In this document: piece after piece, positions 21,747 through 33,072 of the stretch | Numbering within the stretch: the first letter of the stretch is position 1 | Layout of the letters: every line of letters starts with the position of its first letter | From: Aurelia coerulea | Taxonomy: Eukaryota; Cnidaria; Scyphozoa; Semaeostomeae; Ulmaridae | Assembly (NCBI GenBank): GCA_039566865.1 | Contig: CM076959.1 | Location: forward strand, 16,538,501 to 16,602,500 | Reading direction: 5' to 3' | Length of the DNA: 64,000 bases | Notes under the pieces: generated by a model | Database searches by the model: none | What the model saw: the letters and a program-made list of their open reading frames with translations, nothing else | What the model was told of the DNA's origin: nothing | Translations under genes and position numbers: made by a program

Positions 21747-22030
21747 GAGAAAAGCCCTTCGTCTGCCAAGTCGATGGTTGCACACGAAGATTTGCCAATT
21801 CAAGTGATCGCAAAAAACACATGCACGTGCACTTATGTGATAAACCCTACACGTGCATCATACATGGTTGTGGAAAAACGTACTCGCATCCCAGTTCACT
21901 GCGAAAGCACGTTCGGAATCACGATGGCAGTGAATTGATTCTCGTCGACCCGAAATCGCTCCCGATCAAGACAGCGCAGATATTACAAGCTGTGAAAGAT
22001 GATATTGGCATTTCAACTGAGAATAACTGA
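21747..22030 (+). CDS. Zic-family C2H2 transcription factor, exon 2
   Basis: Acceptor TTTTCAG; GA completes the Gly codon split by the intron, giving THTG-EKPF. ZF4: C868/C873/H886/H890 with [20 protein letters not shown]5: C898/C903/H916/H920 with [18 protein letters not shown]. The last 35 residues ([20 protein letters not shown] and onward) do not match a domain I know; stop TGA at 22028-22030. ZF5 has four residues between its cysteines, the spacing I recall from fly Opa, whereas vertebrate ZIC has two. The DRKKHMHVH and SHPSSLRKH motifs firmly place this with Zic. No further exon is needed because the frame ends soon after ZF5. Confidence 0.93.
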
Positions 22031-22114
22031 AAGTAAATATTTTTTATTTCTCTTTCGACTTCACGCCTTTTTTATAAGAGTATCATTGATAGAATATCAG
22101 GCTGAGATCTTGCC

Positions 22115-22400
22115 CACCCGGAGTGGGGGGGGGGGGGGGGAGTAACTGAAGTTTCCATGATACGGCGTTGTGCCATTCAAAGCGTAAAATTACCAATCTG
22201 GAAAAATTTCTGAAAAGTATACCGATAAATCCAGAAAAGCCAAAAAAGTTCACCCACAAATAAAGTTTGCTAAAAATCATACCCATAACTCCGGAAAATA
22301 TAAAAAATCGTTGAAAACCATACCCTTAAATCCGCACTCTATCATAAAAAGGGTACCCTAAAATGGCACAACCCCGTACCATGGAGAATTAAGTTACCCC
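22115..22400. repeat. Inverted-repeat element with G-run end, just 3' of the Zic gene
   Basis: Left: a run of about 15 G then AGTAACTGAAGTTTCCATG; right: CCATGGAGAATTAAGTTACC then CCCTCCCCCCGGGG. About 285 bp. It lies within about 90 bp of the Zic stop codon and could be transcribed in its 3' UTR. Confidence 0.7.
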
Positions 22401-23985
22401 CTCCCCCCGGGGCTTACCCAGGATTAATTAGGAATATTCTAGGAATATCCCCAGGCTCAGAGGGTAGACTAATTGCATATTCGTAGTTATCGCTATCGAT
22501 AGACTGATAGACTAGTTTGAGCAAGCAATTCAATTCAAAAATGCTAACGCTTTGTTGTTGCTGTGGTCATTGTCGTGGGACGATGCAGTGAGTCTACTTA
22601 GAGGGCCCGGTAGAAAAATCTAAAAAGCAAGGTTAAAGACAGAAGTACAAGTCTTGAAATTGCAAAAGCCCCTGAAGTTTATACACGCAATATCCTTATT
22701 TCAAAAATGCTTCACTCTAGAACAATGCAGGTTTTTCTTTCTGTACAGAGGAAAATGCTATGTAAGAAACCGACCAGGTGGCCCAGGTGGACGAACGAAA
22801 ATTTCGCATGTTTGAAATTGAAAAGAAATGCTGAGGTATTGGAATAAATCAATGTTTGCTTGATAGCCGAAAGGCTGAAGTATTTTTTGCAATCTTTCTT
22901 TTATTTTTCTGAGTAACATTGGTAAAATCGGATTTATGTTAATTCCTTTACTCTAAAATGCGTCATAAGGGGATAAGTAATTTCGTCACGTAGATCTTAC
23001 ATTTCGAAGTAAAGGAATATTCACAAATCCCATTTAAACAGTACATACAATGTTCAGAAAAATACGGAAAATTACGAAAAATATTTCAGCCTTTCGGGTA
23101 CCAAGCAGCACTTATTTTGATTGATTACAAACAAGTTAAAAATTTATCCTGTTACCGTAGAAGCCCAACTTTCGGGATATATACTTTGCAGAGCCTACAA
23201 TGGCAGTTATCACCATTCCAACATCATTTTTTTAAGATTGGAAGAGGCTGTTTGATTGCCTTATTCCTTGGGTAAAAGCTGCCACAGTTGTTTACTAGGT
23301 TAGTTACGCAACAATACTGTCTTGAAGTTTGTTGCATTTGAAAGCATTTGTGCGCTATGTAACAGTCTACCTGAGCTGGTGTCTCTCTGAAACTGATTTC
23401 AAAGTTCATTACCCTATTTTATTGTGACCAACAGCACTACAAAGAGCACCTACTATTGATGTATCCAACTAGTAGCCTCACTACATAAGGACCCTCAACT
23501 TACGCTCATCTAATTGAAATAGATTAATGTTGTTGTTGTCGCTCCAGTTGAGGGCCTCGTGGACTAACTCTTCTCAAAACGGCAAAAAAATTCTCGCCAG
23601 GAACAAATTTGTTCCTGGACCAATCAGGATGCAAGACTTGAAATAACTTGATGGGATTGGCTGATTCTTCTTCAATTCAAACTTCCCGCCAAAGGCAAAC
23701 GAAAGCGTTCGAACAACGCGTTCGACTGAACTTCCTCAACGATCAAAATCTCAAAGTAACGAGCGAATTTACGAGATCTTTTGCGCCCCCAAATAACCAA
23801 AATAGCACTTATAGGTAAGACTTTTTTGCCTTAATAGCTTGAAGAAACATTCATCTAAGTACTGATAGCTTGTTTTGCAGTGTAGCACTCCAGGATAACC
23901 ACTTTTTGCGGCATTTTAGGGTCGGTGGTTTTGAGGAAAAAATAGCGGGTGATTTAGGCCATGTCCGTTTCTGGAAGCGTATGTC
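22401..23985. other. Intergenic, nothing coding recognised
   Basis: AT-rich sequence with scattered repeat-like pieces (for example TATCGATAGACTGATAGACT near 22493-22512). No ORF with domain, no RNA gene. Confidence 0.4.
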
Positions 23986-24885
23986 CATGAGTCGTAGTTA
24001 TAGCGTCCATCAGTCTATCAATAGCGATAACCTACGAACATATAATCAGTCTATCCAACTAGACTGATTACAAGTCGAGTTTCGCTCCTCCACCAAAGCG
24101 GTCTCGGTTTGGTAGGCTGTAGTCTCGTTTTGGTGAGCGATAACTGGGACTCACTGTCATAAGTCTAGTATCCAACTATAGTATACACGGGAGCGAAGAG
24201 GCTCGTTATCACAGGGGTAAGCTGTCATCTCAATTTCAATCGAAAGCTTTGATTGATTGTTTTGATTTTTGCTGACACATTTCAACGAAGAAGAAGTTCA
24301 TCATAGCTTCCCAGAAAACATCATCGGCAAATTTTCCTCGCTGTGTGTTTACGTTCAGTTTGTGACTATGCAGCGTACCATTGTGACAACTAACCCCAAG
24401 GGGGGACACTCAGCACCTACGCATACGGGGGGGGGTCAGCCCGAGAAGTTTTCAGGAAACAGCACCACATATACTGGGACTCACTGTCATAAGTCTAGTA
24501 TCCAACTAAACATCGAAAGCTTTGATTGATTGTTTTGATTTTTGCTTAGTTACGCATACGGGGGGGGGGTCAGCCCGAGAAGTTTTCAGGAAACCTAAAC
24601 ATATTAGTTTAGCTTAACAACCCAAAAGTATCAGCTCATTTTATATCTTGGCATCTATAAACGAACATAAGGGATCCTGAAACAATGCAAAATGATGCCA
24701 GGATTGCCTTCAGAGAACCCAGAAATATCATTTTGACAATATTTGATGCCCAAAAATATCAAAAACATAATTTCAGTTTATCTGAACCCAAAGATATCTT
24801 TTTCGGCAATATTCTGACCCAAAAATATCGAACTTACCTGCCCGTATGTGCATGTGCTGAGTGCCCCCCCCCCCCCCTGGGAACT
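23985..24885. repeat. Cluster of rearranged inverted-repeat elements
   Basis: ACTGGGACTCACTGTCATAA plus GTCTAGTATCCAACTA occurs at about 24144-24178 and again at 24474-24508. CATACGGGGGGGGGTCAGCC plus CGAGAAGTTTTCAGGAAAC occurs at about 24423 and 24556. GGACACTCAGCACC near 24405 is inverted by GTGCTGAGTGCCCC near 24856. The pattern indicates an element with terminal repeats broken up by a local duplication. Confidence 0.65.
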
Positions 24886-25353
24886 AGTCCTACTCTCCGC
24901 TATCCAGCATTTTCAGGCAAGACAACGTTACAATTTAGAGAGTCTGGAGGAAATGTGGCAAACTTTTTAGCCATAAACATTAGTATTTTTAGTTGTTATT
25001 CATTCGCCTTGTTCCATGCTATCCTTTTATCTTTTTCAGTTCTTACAGTATATTTATCAACACACTCGTATTATGTACAACAGTAATGTTATTCATGGCT
25101 TTTCAAGCGAAACTTTAAAATTGGATTTTATCGAGATAAGAGTTACAGTTTCATAGATGATTGATTAAAAAGTAATTGAATTAATAGATATTTTTAATTT
25201 TATTTTTGTATGGGATCAGTTTTTAGACAGTTGTGTTTTGTGTTTTGAAGCAGGTCATGGCAATGCGTTTGGAGGATTTTCTTCTCGTGGTGCAAAATAA
25301 GCTCGCGTTTTCCGGCGCATCTTTCTGGCCAAGCGCGATATGGATATTGATAA

Positions 25354-25431
25354 GCCCGATTGCCCGATTGCCCAATTGCCCGATTGCCCGATTGCCCGAT
25401 TGCCCGATTGCCCGATTGCCCGATTGCCGAT
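25354..25431. repeat. 8-bp minisatellite GCCCGATT
   Basis: About ten head-to-tail copies of GCCCGATT with a single variant (GCCCAATT). It reads open in several frames because 8 is not a multiple of 3, but there is no surrounding gene. Confidence 0.95.
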
Positions 25432-25829
25432 CACATGTAGCTTCTAGGCCCAATTTTCTAGCATGTATCTCTGCTTGGTTTCCATGAGAGACTGTTCATA
25501 CCTTACTGGGAATGGAATACATATTCCCTTCAAGTTTTGATGGCATTCATTGTCTTCACAGCTCTGTTAAACAGAGCCGTTTGCCCTATTTTTATGGCCT
25601 AGAAAGACTGTTTTCTCTCACAGCTTTCCTTAACCGCCACTGCCCAAAGAAAAATGGTCTGGTCGTGATTTGGAGGGGATTTGGAAGGATATTGATCTGC
25701 ATTACATATCGCCCTTACTTTACCATTCATTTTACGACACAAGAATCTTAATTAGCCAACAAGCCAGGGAGCCCCGTTAGGACAACTACAGTGTACAGAA
25801 ACTGACTGTGTAACCATGTTTTTGGTGCG

Positions 25830-26190
25830 CTAAATCAAGGGCGCCTACCTTGTAGGAACTGTGTTTCTGCCCAGTACTGTTTTCGTGATATAGTACACGG
25901 AGTAATTGCTGTTCTGTTGATCCGCGTATAACAGAGATTTTCAAATTCTAACGTCTGTTAGTGTTGACCAATCAAAAACACGCTGCCTGGTCATCTCGTA
26001 TAACAGTTAATCTCGTATTGCATCAACACCGGAATTTGAAGCCACAAAGTTGACCTTGACAGGACTGATTCTGTGTACTGGGTCACGGTACAGTACTGGG
26101 ATACTCTGTGTACTGGGTCACAGGACACCAATTACTCTGAAATACTGGGAATAAACACATTTCCTACAAGGTAGGCGCCCTTGGCTAAAT
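25830..26190. repeat. Inverted-repeat element (CTACAAGGTAG family)
   Basis: Left GGGCGCCTACCTTGTAGGAA; right ATTTCCTACAAGGTAGGCGC then CCTTGG, a clear inverted pair. The interior matches the element at 12575-13380 in the opposite orientation. Includes a short internal repeat, TGTGTACTGGGTCAC (twice, about 26072 and 26107). Confidence 0.75.
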
Positions 26191-28049
26191 GAAACCTTAA
26201 CAATTTTTTTGAAGGATTTTATCACTTTATCGGGATAACTCACTGAGCCGCGAACAAGCTACAAACGGGTCAACTCAGCCGTGCAATCACCTCTTAGGCC
26301 TCAATCATTACCAGGTATTCAGCCAAGACTCACGAGATAGGCCCAGTTGTCGCAACAACCACAACAGCGACAATCAACAACATTTGTTTGCTCAAACTGG
26401 GACTGATGGACTTTCACATGAAAAATTGAAACTGGAAGAGCACATACTTTTCTGTGAACTCTAGAACGAGGCTATGTCGTAGTCATGGCAACCGTCGGCA
26501 GTTAGAAATTCTTATTGCTCTGGTGAAGCTCATGGAAGCTAAGTGTCCATCAAAATGAGGAACTCCTGGCTGAAAGTGAAAGGTTTATTGATTCTTGGAT
26601 TGAGGAAACATTCATCTGGATACTTGTGGCTTTTATTCATGGCTAACATCACCGAAAACTTTAATTCTCGCGTTTCGTCATCTGAGGCTTGAGCCGAAAA
26701 CTTAGGCCCATCCACCATTGCCTGGAGCACTCAGTTTTCCTACGGTGCTGCTTGACCTGAAACCGAGGGAACTAATTTTCAATGTGAAAGTCCATGAGTT
26801 GTAGTTTGAGCGTCCATCAGCCTGTCAATAGCGACAACTACGAAATTGTAATCAGTTTATATTCAGCCGTGTTGTGCGATGTTTGGGGAGCAACCTTGTC
26901 AGCAAGTCGCTCATATTTTGAAACGAAGGTCCTATTAGAAAAGGGTCAATTCTCGATCACATTTCAGATCCTGGCTATATTTGCCAAATTAATACCCCCA
27001 TTCACACTTCCGAGTAAAACCAGCTTAGCCCACCAGGTTGTCAAATGCTGCGTTAACAAATGATTCGTGGTACAAAATTTTAAAATAGCTTTAAATAACA
27101 GGCTCATCATATTAAACCCATAAACGCAACAAAAACAACGAAATCAGTAGAAAGAAGACTATTAACTCCTGTAAAAGAAACAACAACCAAAATAAGCCTG
27201 TAACAAGAGAAAAACTGTTAAATCCTGTAAGACAAACCCGAATTAACCTTAAAACCTGAAAGGAGAGAAATAAGTTAATAACTCACCAGTAACTGCTGAA
27301 AAGATAAACGTGAAAGATAAATGCTGCGTTCTAATTGGTCACTCTAACAAATCGAACTTATTTGATTGGTTGAAATTTGACCTGGTTTTATAAAAAGCTG
27401 GTGTCAGTGTGAATGGGGCATGACTTGGTGCACAACTGTGAGATTTCTTCTTGAATTCAGGAGCATTTTTACTTACTAACCCATATCTATTCTATATTTT
27501 AGTAAGCTGTTACATTTTTATAATCTAGTATAGATTTGAAATTCTAGATTTTTAAACATGTTGATTAAATAGAGATATTACAGTTTATAGCTTCAGATAA
27601 TACCTATTGTAAGATACAATCATTCGAATTTTCAGAGGATAATTTATGATTTTATACGATGATTTAAGGTTTCATATAATAACATTGTGTTTTCATTGTG
27701 TTGCTCTTTGTGGTCCTGTGGCAAAATTCTATCCCTCATTTCGATTGGGAGATCCGGCAACTAAAAGGTTTTGACTTTAGAGCACATATGTCACATTAGC
27801 AATTGGTTATCCATTGTTTCAAGACTTATATGACTTTTTATTGCAATGAAAATTCAGCCTCAATCCTGTGCTTTGTCATAAACAATAGAGAGAATTGTAT
27901 TGCATGAACCAATCAGCTTCATGACATATGCCCTTTAAGCATGGGGCTAAAATCTGTATAAAGCTGGGTGTAAAATTCTATCACATTTTCCTTTGAATTA
28001 AATGAGTTGAAATGAACTATTTGCTGTAAATCTGCCGTGGAAATCCGAT
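26191..28049. other. Intergenic, repeat fragments only
   Basis: No coding or RNA gene recognised. GTCCATGAGTTGTAGTTTGA near 26789 belongs to a small repeat also seen near 23985 and 44545. At about 27960-28046 there is a fragment of the GGTGGGTGTA family. Confidence 0.4.
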
Positions 28050-28305
28050 GACACACGTTTTTTTATAAGAAACCGCTGATAAGAAACTCAGACAGATTGC
28101 CAAAAAATTAAGAAACTCCACCAACTCTCACTTGTTTCCTGTTTCATATTACTCAGAAAGTACTTGAGTAATGTATAAACATTGGAAAGGCTTCAACACA
28201 CCTTGTTTTGAAATGTTCAGGGGGGGGGGGCACAGATCTGATAATTGTAAGAAACTTTCAGTACTGACCCAAATTCTTAGTTTCTTATGAAAGATACGTG
28301 TATCT
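28050..28305. repeat. TATAAGAAAC-family inverted-repeat element
   Basis: Left ACACGTTTTTTTATAAGAAA; right TTTCTTATGAAAGATACGTG, inverted. A G-run of 10 is inside (about 28219). Shares AAGAAACTTTCAGTACTG with the copy near 16170. Confidence 0.65.
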
Positions 28306-29032
28306 TGATTAGTTTCAAAATGTTGGTTTTACACGTCAACTGCTCTAATTATTCGTCGGTTAAACATTGTATATTATACAATACCAACAGGTGGCCGAAT
28401 ACCTGCAACATTTTAAAATCACCAAGATTTGATTAGATTACTGATAATGAAAATTTCCTAATGTGTAGTGGTGTCAAAGAATTAACTTCAGAGGGTACAT
28501 TTATGGTACATTTATTTTGAGAAATTCATTTCGAAAAATGATACAAATCATCGTTTTGGGCCAATGAAAAACTGTCGCAAAAAAATTTATCCCCAGGTAT
28601 TTATCTTGTCACTTCTTCAGGAACGTTCAGTTAAAGGTCATAACAAAGCTACATCACGGATATAAGCAACCAAGTTAGGACAAAATGAAAATTTTATCAT
28701 GATCTCTATCCTGGATATCAGACTCGTTGAAAAGGTACATGATCCCTTGCCATCTAGGAATTAGCTTCATAATAGAGCTGGGGCAATTTTTTAAAAAACC
28801 ATTGCACGATTGGTTTAATGGCTTGAAAGGAACTTAAAACAATTGGATATTGAGGAAGGTTTTACACAGTGAGAACGGTTTTAAGGTATGATATGTCAGG
28901 ATTGAGGAAGGTTGAAGATTTTCTTAATTCTGTCCGTGAAAATACAGATTCCAAGTAATTTAAAGCCTTTTCTCGACTCGACAACAAATTTTGGATGATT
29001 TAGGGCTCTTTCTGCCCACAAGGCCTTGACTT
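28306..29032. other. Intergenic, nothing recognised
   Basis: AT-rich, no ORF with support. A degraded copy of the GGTGGGTGTA family may be present near 28810. Confidence 0.3.
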
Positions 29033-29455
29033 AGGCCTTGTTTAAACATCGTTTTTTGCCGTGTCGAATCGCCCTGTATTAAAAATGGCAGAACCTGCCG
29101 TGTCTAAAATTCTGATTTAAACATCGTTTTTTTTTGCCATATCGGATTGAAATTGAAATGGTTAGAAATGCCATTTTTCGAAACAAACAAGCGCAGTGGC
29201 TGATCACACATAGAAACCGCGGACCATGGCTTAGAATTGATCAATTAAACGCAGCAGGAATATTAAGTCTAAATCAAGTCGTTTTTCTGCCGTTTGATAC
29301 GACAGAGCTGGTGAACTTCTGCCATTTTATGGTTTATCTATTTTAAAAAGCAGGTAATTTAAACATCGTTTTTGTGTCGAATTTAATTGACACTCAGAAG
29401 TTTTTAGCAATATCTAGTAAATTCGACACAGCAAGAAACGATGTTTAAGCTGGCC
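29033..29455. repeat. Inverted-repeat element with TTTAAACATCGTTT motifs
   Basis: Left AGGCCTTGTTTAAACATCGT; right AAACGATGTTTAAGCTGGCC. The motif TTTAAACATCGTTTTT also occurs twice inside (about 29113 and 29358). Non-coding. Confidence 0.7.
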
Positions 29456-30165
29456 CTGAAACCCCTGAAACAAAGCAAAGAGTCTCAACTTAAACAGAAA
29501 TCGCTACAACATCACCACACAAACAACATGCAGAGACCATGAGCCATTGTTTTCATTACCTCCTTTTCGTGTTCAGTCGCTAAGCCTCGTAATGGTTACT
29601 ATAATAACTGGTTCCCTAATTTGACAGGTTGACAAGCCATGCGGTACGTATAGTTATGTGAGCGACAGGGTAAATAGAGCTACCAGTAAGAAGCAAGTAC
29701 AATAGTCTTATCAACAATAGGAATTCGGACATCGCAAGAACAATAGAAAAAATCTCAGCACTTCGAATTCCTTTGAACAATACAGGTTGCTCGTTCTTCT
29801 GGGCGGAGTTCGGAGCCCATTCGGAGTAAATCGGTGAATTTCGGAAGAGCAGTCTTCGGGCCTGATTTAAAGCTCGCTTCTTCTCGCTGCAGCAGTCTTC
29901 GAAGCCCAGTGCAAGTCTCGGTGTTTTTCGCAAGGCAGGCTTTGGACCTAAGGAAAATTTCATTGGTTTTGCGAACAGCACTCTGTCTTCTAGGCCTCAT
30001 CGGAATTTCGCTGGCTATCGCTGGGGCAGTTTTCGGGGCCTTACAAAAGTCTAGCTGATTTTAGTTGAAGCTAGTCTCAGTAAAGCCTCGTCCGTCTTCG
30101 GTAAGGCAATCTTCGGGGTCTCATTAAACCTCGGATATTTTCGGTAAAATTTTCGTTGCAGAGAA
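29456..30165 (+). promoter_or_regulatory. Upstream region of the 726-codon gene
   Basis: Contains repeated CTTCGG/TTTCGG motifs in the last 350 bp (such as GTCTTCGGTAAGGCAATCTT and TTTTCGGTAAAATTTTCG). TTTTCGTTGCAG just before AGAAATGG at 30162 could be a splice acceptor, so a 5' non-coding exon is possible. No promoter element can be placed. Confidence 0.35.
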
Positions 30166-32346
30166 ATGGATGAAGTCGACACAATGATTCTGGAACCCTT
30201 CGATTTACACTCCACGGAGCAACTGAATCATAGTCCAAGTGATTATCTATCAACGAATTTCAAGTTTTATTTGTCGTCTGAGAATACCGAGAATAATGTG
30301 GAACACAAAGAAGATATGGATGTTGATGCCCTTTGGACGAAAGCAGTTGATAATATGTTCAGATCATCGCGACTCTTCAACGGCGATTCCAAAGAGGAGG
30401 AAAAGGAGAATGTCGATGAAAATGTTCTCGATGCTTCGAATTTCACCAAAGAATTGGACCTTACAGCGGAAATAGGGGAAGTGGAACCAAGCCGTACTAT
30501 TATCAAACACGAAGAAACCTTGCAAGCTTTGGATCTTGAACCAGTAGGTGAAATTGATGGAAGTTCGAATCATTTTAGCTCAAGCAACGACAAAGCAGCA
30601 GGAAAAGGCGATCAGATTGTACCAACGGTGAAAACTGGCGTGGTGAAATTGGGGGTGAAACGAAAATTTGCTGACTTAGATGTTAGTTTTTCGTCACTTG
30701 ATTCACTGAAACCTGCTTCAAAACTTGAAAACAAGAAGCTCAAGCTCGACCCAGAGAGTGGCAAAGAAGTTATCGAAAGAGAAGGAACAATCGGGGAACT
30801 TGATCCCCCAAAAAACAGCCTATTTGTTGATTATGTTTTTGACTGTTCTGCACGCTTGCCGTCGTTTCGTGAAGCGTTTGTGCCGGCGATAAAGAAGATT
30901 TCACGGCGCGAGAAAGAATTAAGGCGTCAGTTCAAAAATCGACAATCATCGAAGGACAGGGCATACACCCATCGTAGGAAATCTGGTGAGAGTCAAGGTC
31001 CACCTGTTAGGGGTCACGACAAGTATGAATTACATGACCAGACCCTTAAAGATGATACAGGTGCAATATTAGGGAAACCCAGCGACCACCAGGCCGACTT
31101 ATTGTCTGACTTCGATGGCATGGAACGAAAAGAAACAATAGACGAAACAAAAGCAAACCTGTCAGTTAAAGGAACGGACGAAAAATCGAAACTTTCTGAC
31201 ATTTCTGGTTACGAGGAACATTCCTCAAAGTCAAATGAACATCAGTTGAATATAAAACAAGAGAATCCCACACATTTCCTTGATTGTAACAGAACTTCAA
31301 ATGATAATAACGTCACAGAAACACCCAGCAAATTTTTAGGCCTAAGTTCGGCGAATTTGAAAGACATCGAAAAGAATATATTTAGTTTTGACGACGGGCT
31401 TGATATGCTGGATTTAGAACGTGATTTCCCGTTGCAAAACATAGCAGAACATGGAGTAATCAATCACGAAAATGGTGTCAGCGCTGTTCGTGAATGTGAT
31501 TGGACGCTGGGTTTGCCACATGTCCCGGACATTCAAGGTGCTTCAGAGCATCCTCTTATTAGCCATAATGCAAGCGAGGTTGATAATTTGATGGCTCAAC
31601 GTGACTTGGTTATGACCAGGCCGCAACAATACTTCGGTAACAGTGCAAATACATCACCAAAAAACATGATAACTCCTCAATCGAGTTTCGCTGTTACGCT
31701 TGTCAATTCTAGACCAAATGAGTCAATAAATTTGAGTCACTTTGTCCCTCATGGACAAATGAATTTAGATATGGCCAAGCAAAATATTTTAGGCCAAGCT
31801 GAGCAACATCGACAACAACAGCAACAGCAGGAAATGAACATGATGAACATGAAACAGAACCCTGAGTTCAATTTTGTAAATAGAGATGAACACCCAGTGA
31901 ACATTAACCAAGTGCACTTTCATAATAATCAAACAAATCAAGCAAACATGCATCAAAGCCAAGCGAGCATGCACCAAAATCAAGCGAACATGCATCAAAA
32001 CCAGGAGAACGTGCATCAAAACCAAGCAAACTTTAGAAATAACAATGGAATCGGTGGACAGTTGATTGCTCAGCAAATTCACCAATCATTTGGGGCTGAT
32101 GTATTTGGCGCACCAGAGGATGATGGTGCTAAAATATTAGCTAAATATCTCGCGCAAAGGGGCAGTACTAGGCCTGATGGGGAGGAGCAAAAGGGGAGCA
32201 TGACGTCAGCTATTGCATCATTGATAAGCAAATCTTTTAGTCAACAAGAAGCGACGCATAGAATGCCACAAAGAGATAACGGACATCTTGAATTTTTGAA
32301 CCCTGCAGATTTGGAACATTTAGATTTGATGAATGAACAATTTTGA
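30166..32346 (+). CDS. Unknown low-complexity, probably nuclear protein (726 aa, single exon)
   Basis: Single uninterrupted ORF, ATG to TGA, in unique sequence flanked by repeats. I do not recognise the family. Residues 1-150 are acidic (EEEKENVDENV). VKLGVKRKFADLD near 162-175 is a candidate nuclear signal. A compact mixed block at about 219-275, FVDYVFDCSARLPSFREAFV then a basic helix rich in Lys, Arg and Glu (KKISRREKELRRQFKNRQ), is the part most likely to be a folded or nucleic-acid-contacting segment. Residues about 544-560 hold a Gln run. Residues about 594-625 hold four 7-residue repeats of the form NMHQNQA. The C-terminus has AKILAKYLAQRG and an acidic end (PADLEHLDLMNEQF). The composition suggests a disordered regulator of transcription, which is inference only. 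bZIP was considered for the basic block, but no leucine heptads follow it. The codon usage and length make a chance ORF very unlikely. Confidence 0.85.
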   Translation: MDEVDTMILEPFDLHSTEQLNHSPSDYLSTNFKFYLSSENTENNVEHKEDMDVDALWTKAVDNMFRSSRLFNGDSKEEEKENVDENVLDASNFTKELDLTAEIGEVEPSRTIIKHEETLQALDLEPVGEIDGSSNHFSSSNDKAAGKGDQIVPTVKTGVVKLGVKRKFADLDVSFSSLDSLKPASKLENKKLKLDPESGKEVIEREGTIGELDPPKNSLFVDYVFDCSARLPSFREAFVPAIKKISRREKELRRQFKNRQSSKDRAYTHRRKSGESQGPPVRGHDKYELHDQTLKDDTGAILGKPSDHQADLLSDFDGMERKETIDETKANLSVKGTDEKSKLSDISGYEEHSSKSNEHQLNIKQENPTHFLDCNRTSNDNNVTETPSKFLGLSSANLKDIEKNIFSFDDGLDMLDLERDFPLQNIAEHGVINHENGVSAVRECDWTLGLPHVPDIQGASEHPLISHNASEVDNLMAQRDLVMTRPQQYFGNSANTSPKNMITPQSSFAVTLVNSRPNESINLSHFVPHGQMNLDMAKQNILGQAEQHRQQQQQQEMNMMNMKQNPEFNFVNRDEHPVNINQVHFHNNQTNQANMHQSQASMHQNQANMHQNQENVHQNQANFRNNNGIGGQLIAQQIHQSFGADVFGAPEDDGAKILAKYLAQRGSTRPDGEEQKGSMTSAIASLISKSFSQQEATHRMPQRDNGHLEFLNPADLEHLDLMNEQF

Positions 32347-32370
32347 ATCATATTTTTCGTAGTAGTAAGC

Positions 32371-32895
32371 TAGACTTATGACTCTTCGTCCCTTGTTTCC
32401 CTGCGGCCTTTGATTTGCTGATATCACTTGCTCAATAGGGACTCATATCATTACTCTTATAAAGTGGGCCGCCTGTTTCAAAATGGCCTAAACTAGCGGG
32501 AGTTCTCGTACATTCAACAAAATCGCTTCAAAGTTTAGGTTAAAGAGCTTTAACATTGAAAAGCAAACTTTTTGTACAAAGAATAACGTTTTCCTGGCCT
32601 ACTAATCGTAAAATACATACCTTTCAAGCAGTAATCTTCCGCTGTAGAAACAAAATTGGTCCATCGCAGCTACGAGAACTCTAGGCCGTATCAACCGTTC
32701 TTGTTTGCAACAACAACAACTGTCTAAATAGCGCCTCCTTATTGGTTGAAAACTAAAATCTAGCAATTTGATTGGTCAATACGGAACCACTCCATATGGG
32801 CCTAAAGGGGGCCCACTTTATAAGATTCCTTATTACCAAGTGATATCAGCAAATCAAAGAACGCAGGGAAATAAGGGACGAGAAGTCAGAAGTCT
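32371..32895. mobile_element. hAT-like non-autonomous element just 3' of the 726-codon gene
   Basis: Ends TAGACTTATGACTCTTCGTC and complement GACGAGAAGTCAGAAGTCTA. Flanks TAGTAAGC (left) and TTGTAAGC (right, after one extra base) are 7/8 identical, the same offset as in the copy at 12778-13319. An internal hairpin GGGCCGCCTGTTTC / GGGGGCCCACTTTATAAG pairs around the middle. It begins 24 bp after the upstream stop codon. Confidence 0.7.
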
Positions 32896-33007
32896 AGTTG
32901 TAAGCCAGAATGCTCAATTCCTATATTTTTTAAATTCGTCTTTTTTGTCTGTTTATACTCTGAAACTTAGAAATTGCTTTGCAAAGTGTACATCTTATTT
33001 TGAGCAA

Positions 33008-33072
33008 ACCTGGAACAAACATTACTTTAACCTGGAACAAACATTACATTAACCTGGAACAAACCTTATGTT
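33008..33072. repeat. Tandem repeat, about 22 bp, three copies
   Basis: CCTGGAACAAACATTACTTT and two near-copies in tandem, the last one diverged (CCTGGAACAAACCTTATG). Confidence 0.85.

Noticed and set aside
24396..24600. CRISPR-like or other regularly spaced repeat array
   Set aside because: Only two copies of each repeat with unequal spacing; explained by duplication of inverted-repeat elements.
24685..25086. 133-codon open frame
   Set aside because: Crosses an element end with a C-run and has no domain; treated as chance.
25223..25487. Repetitive peptide frames on both strands (NCPIARLPD-type repeats)
   Set aside because: They are produced by the 8-bp minisatellite reading open in several frames, not by a gene.
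30880..30990. bZIP domain in the 726-aa protein
   Set aside because: A basic stretch is present but no leucine heptads follow it and the Asn/Cys-Arg bZIP signature is absent.
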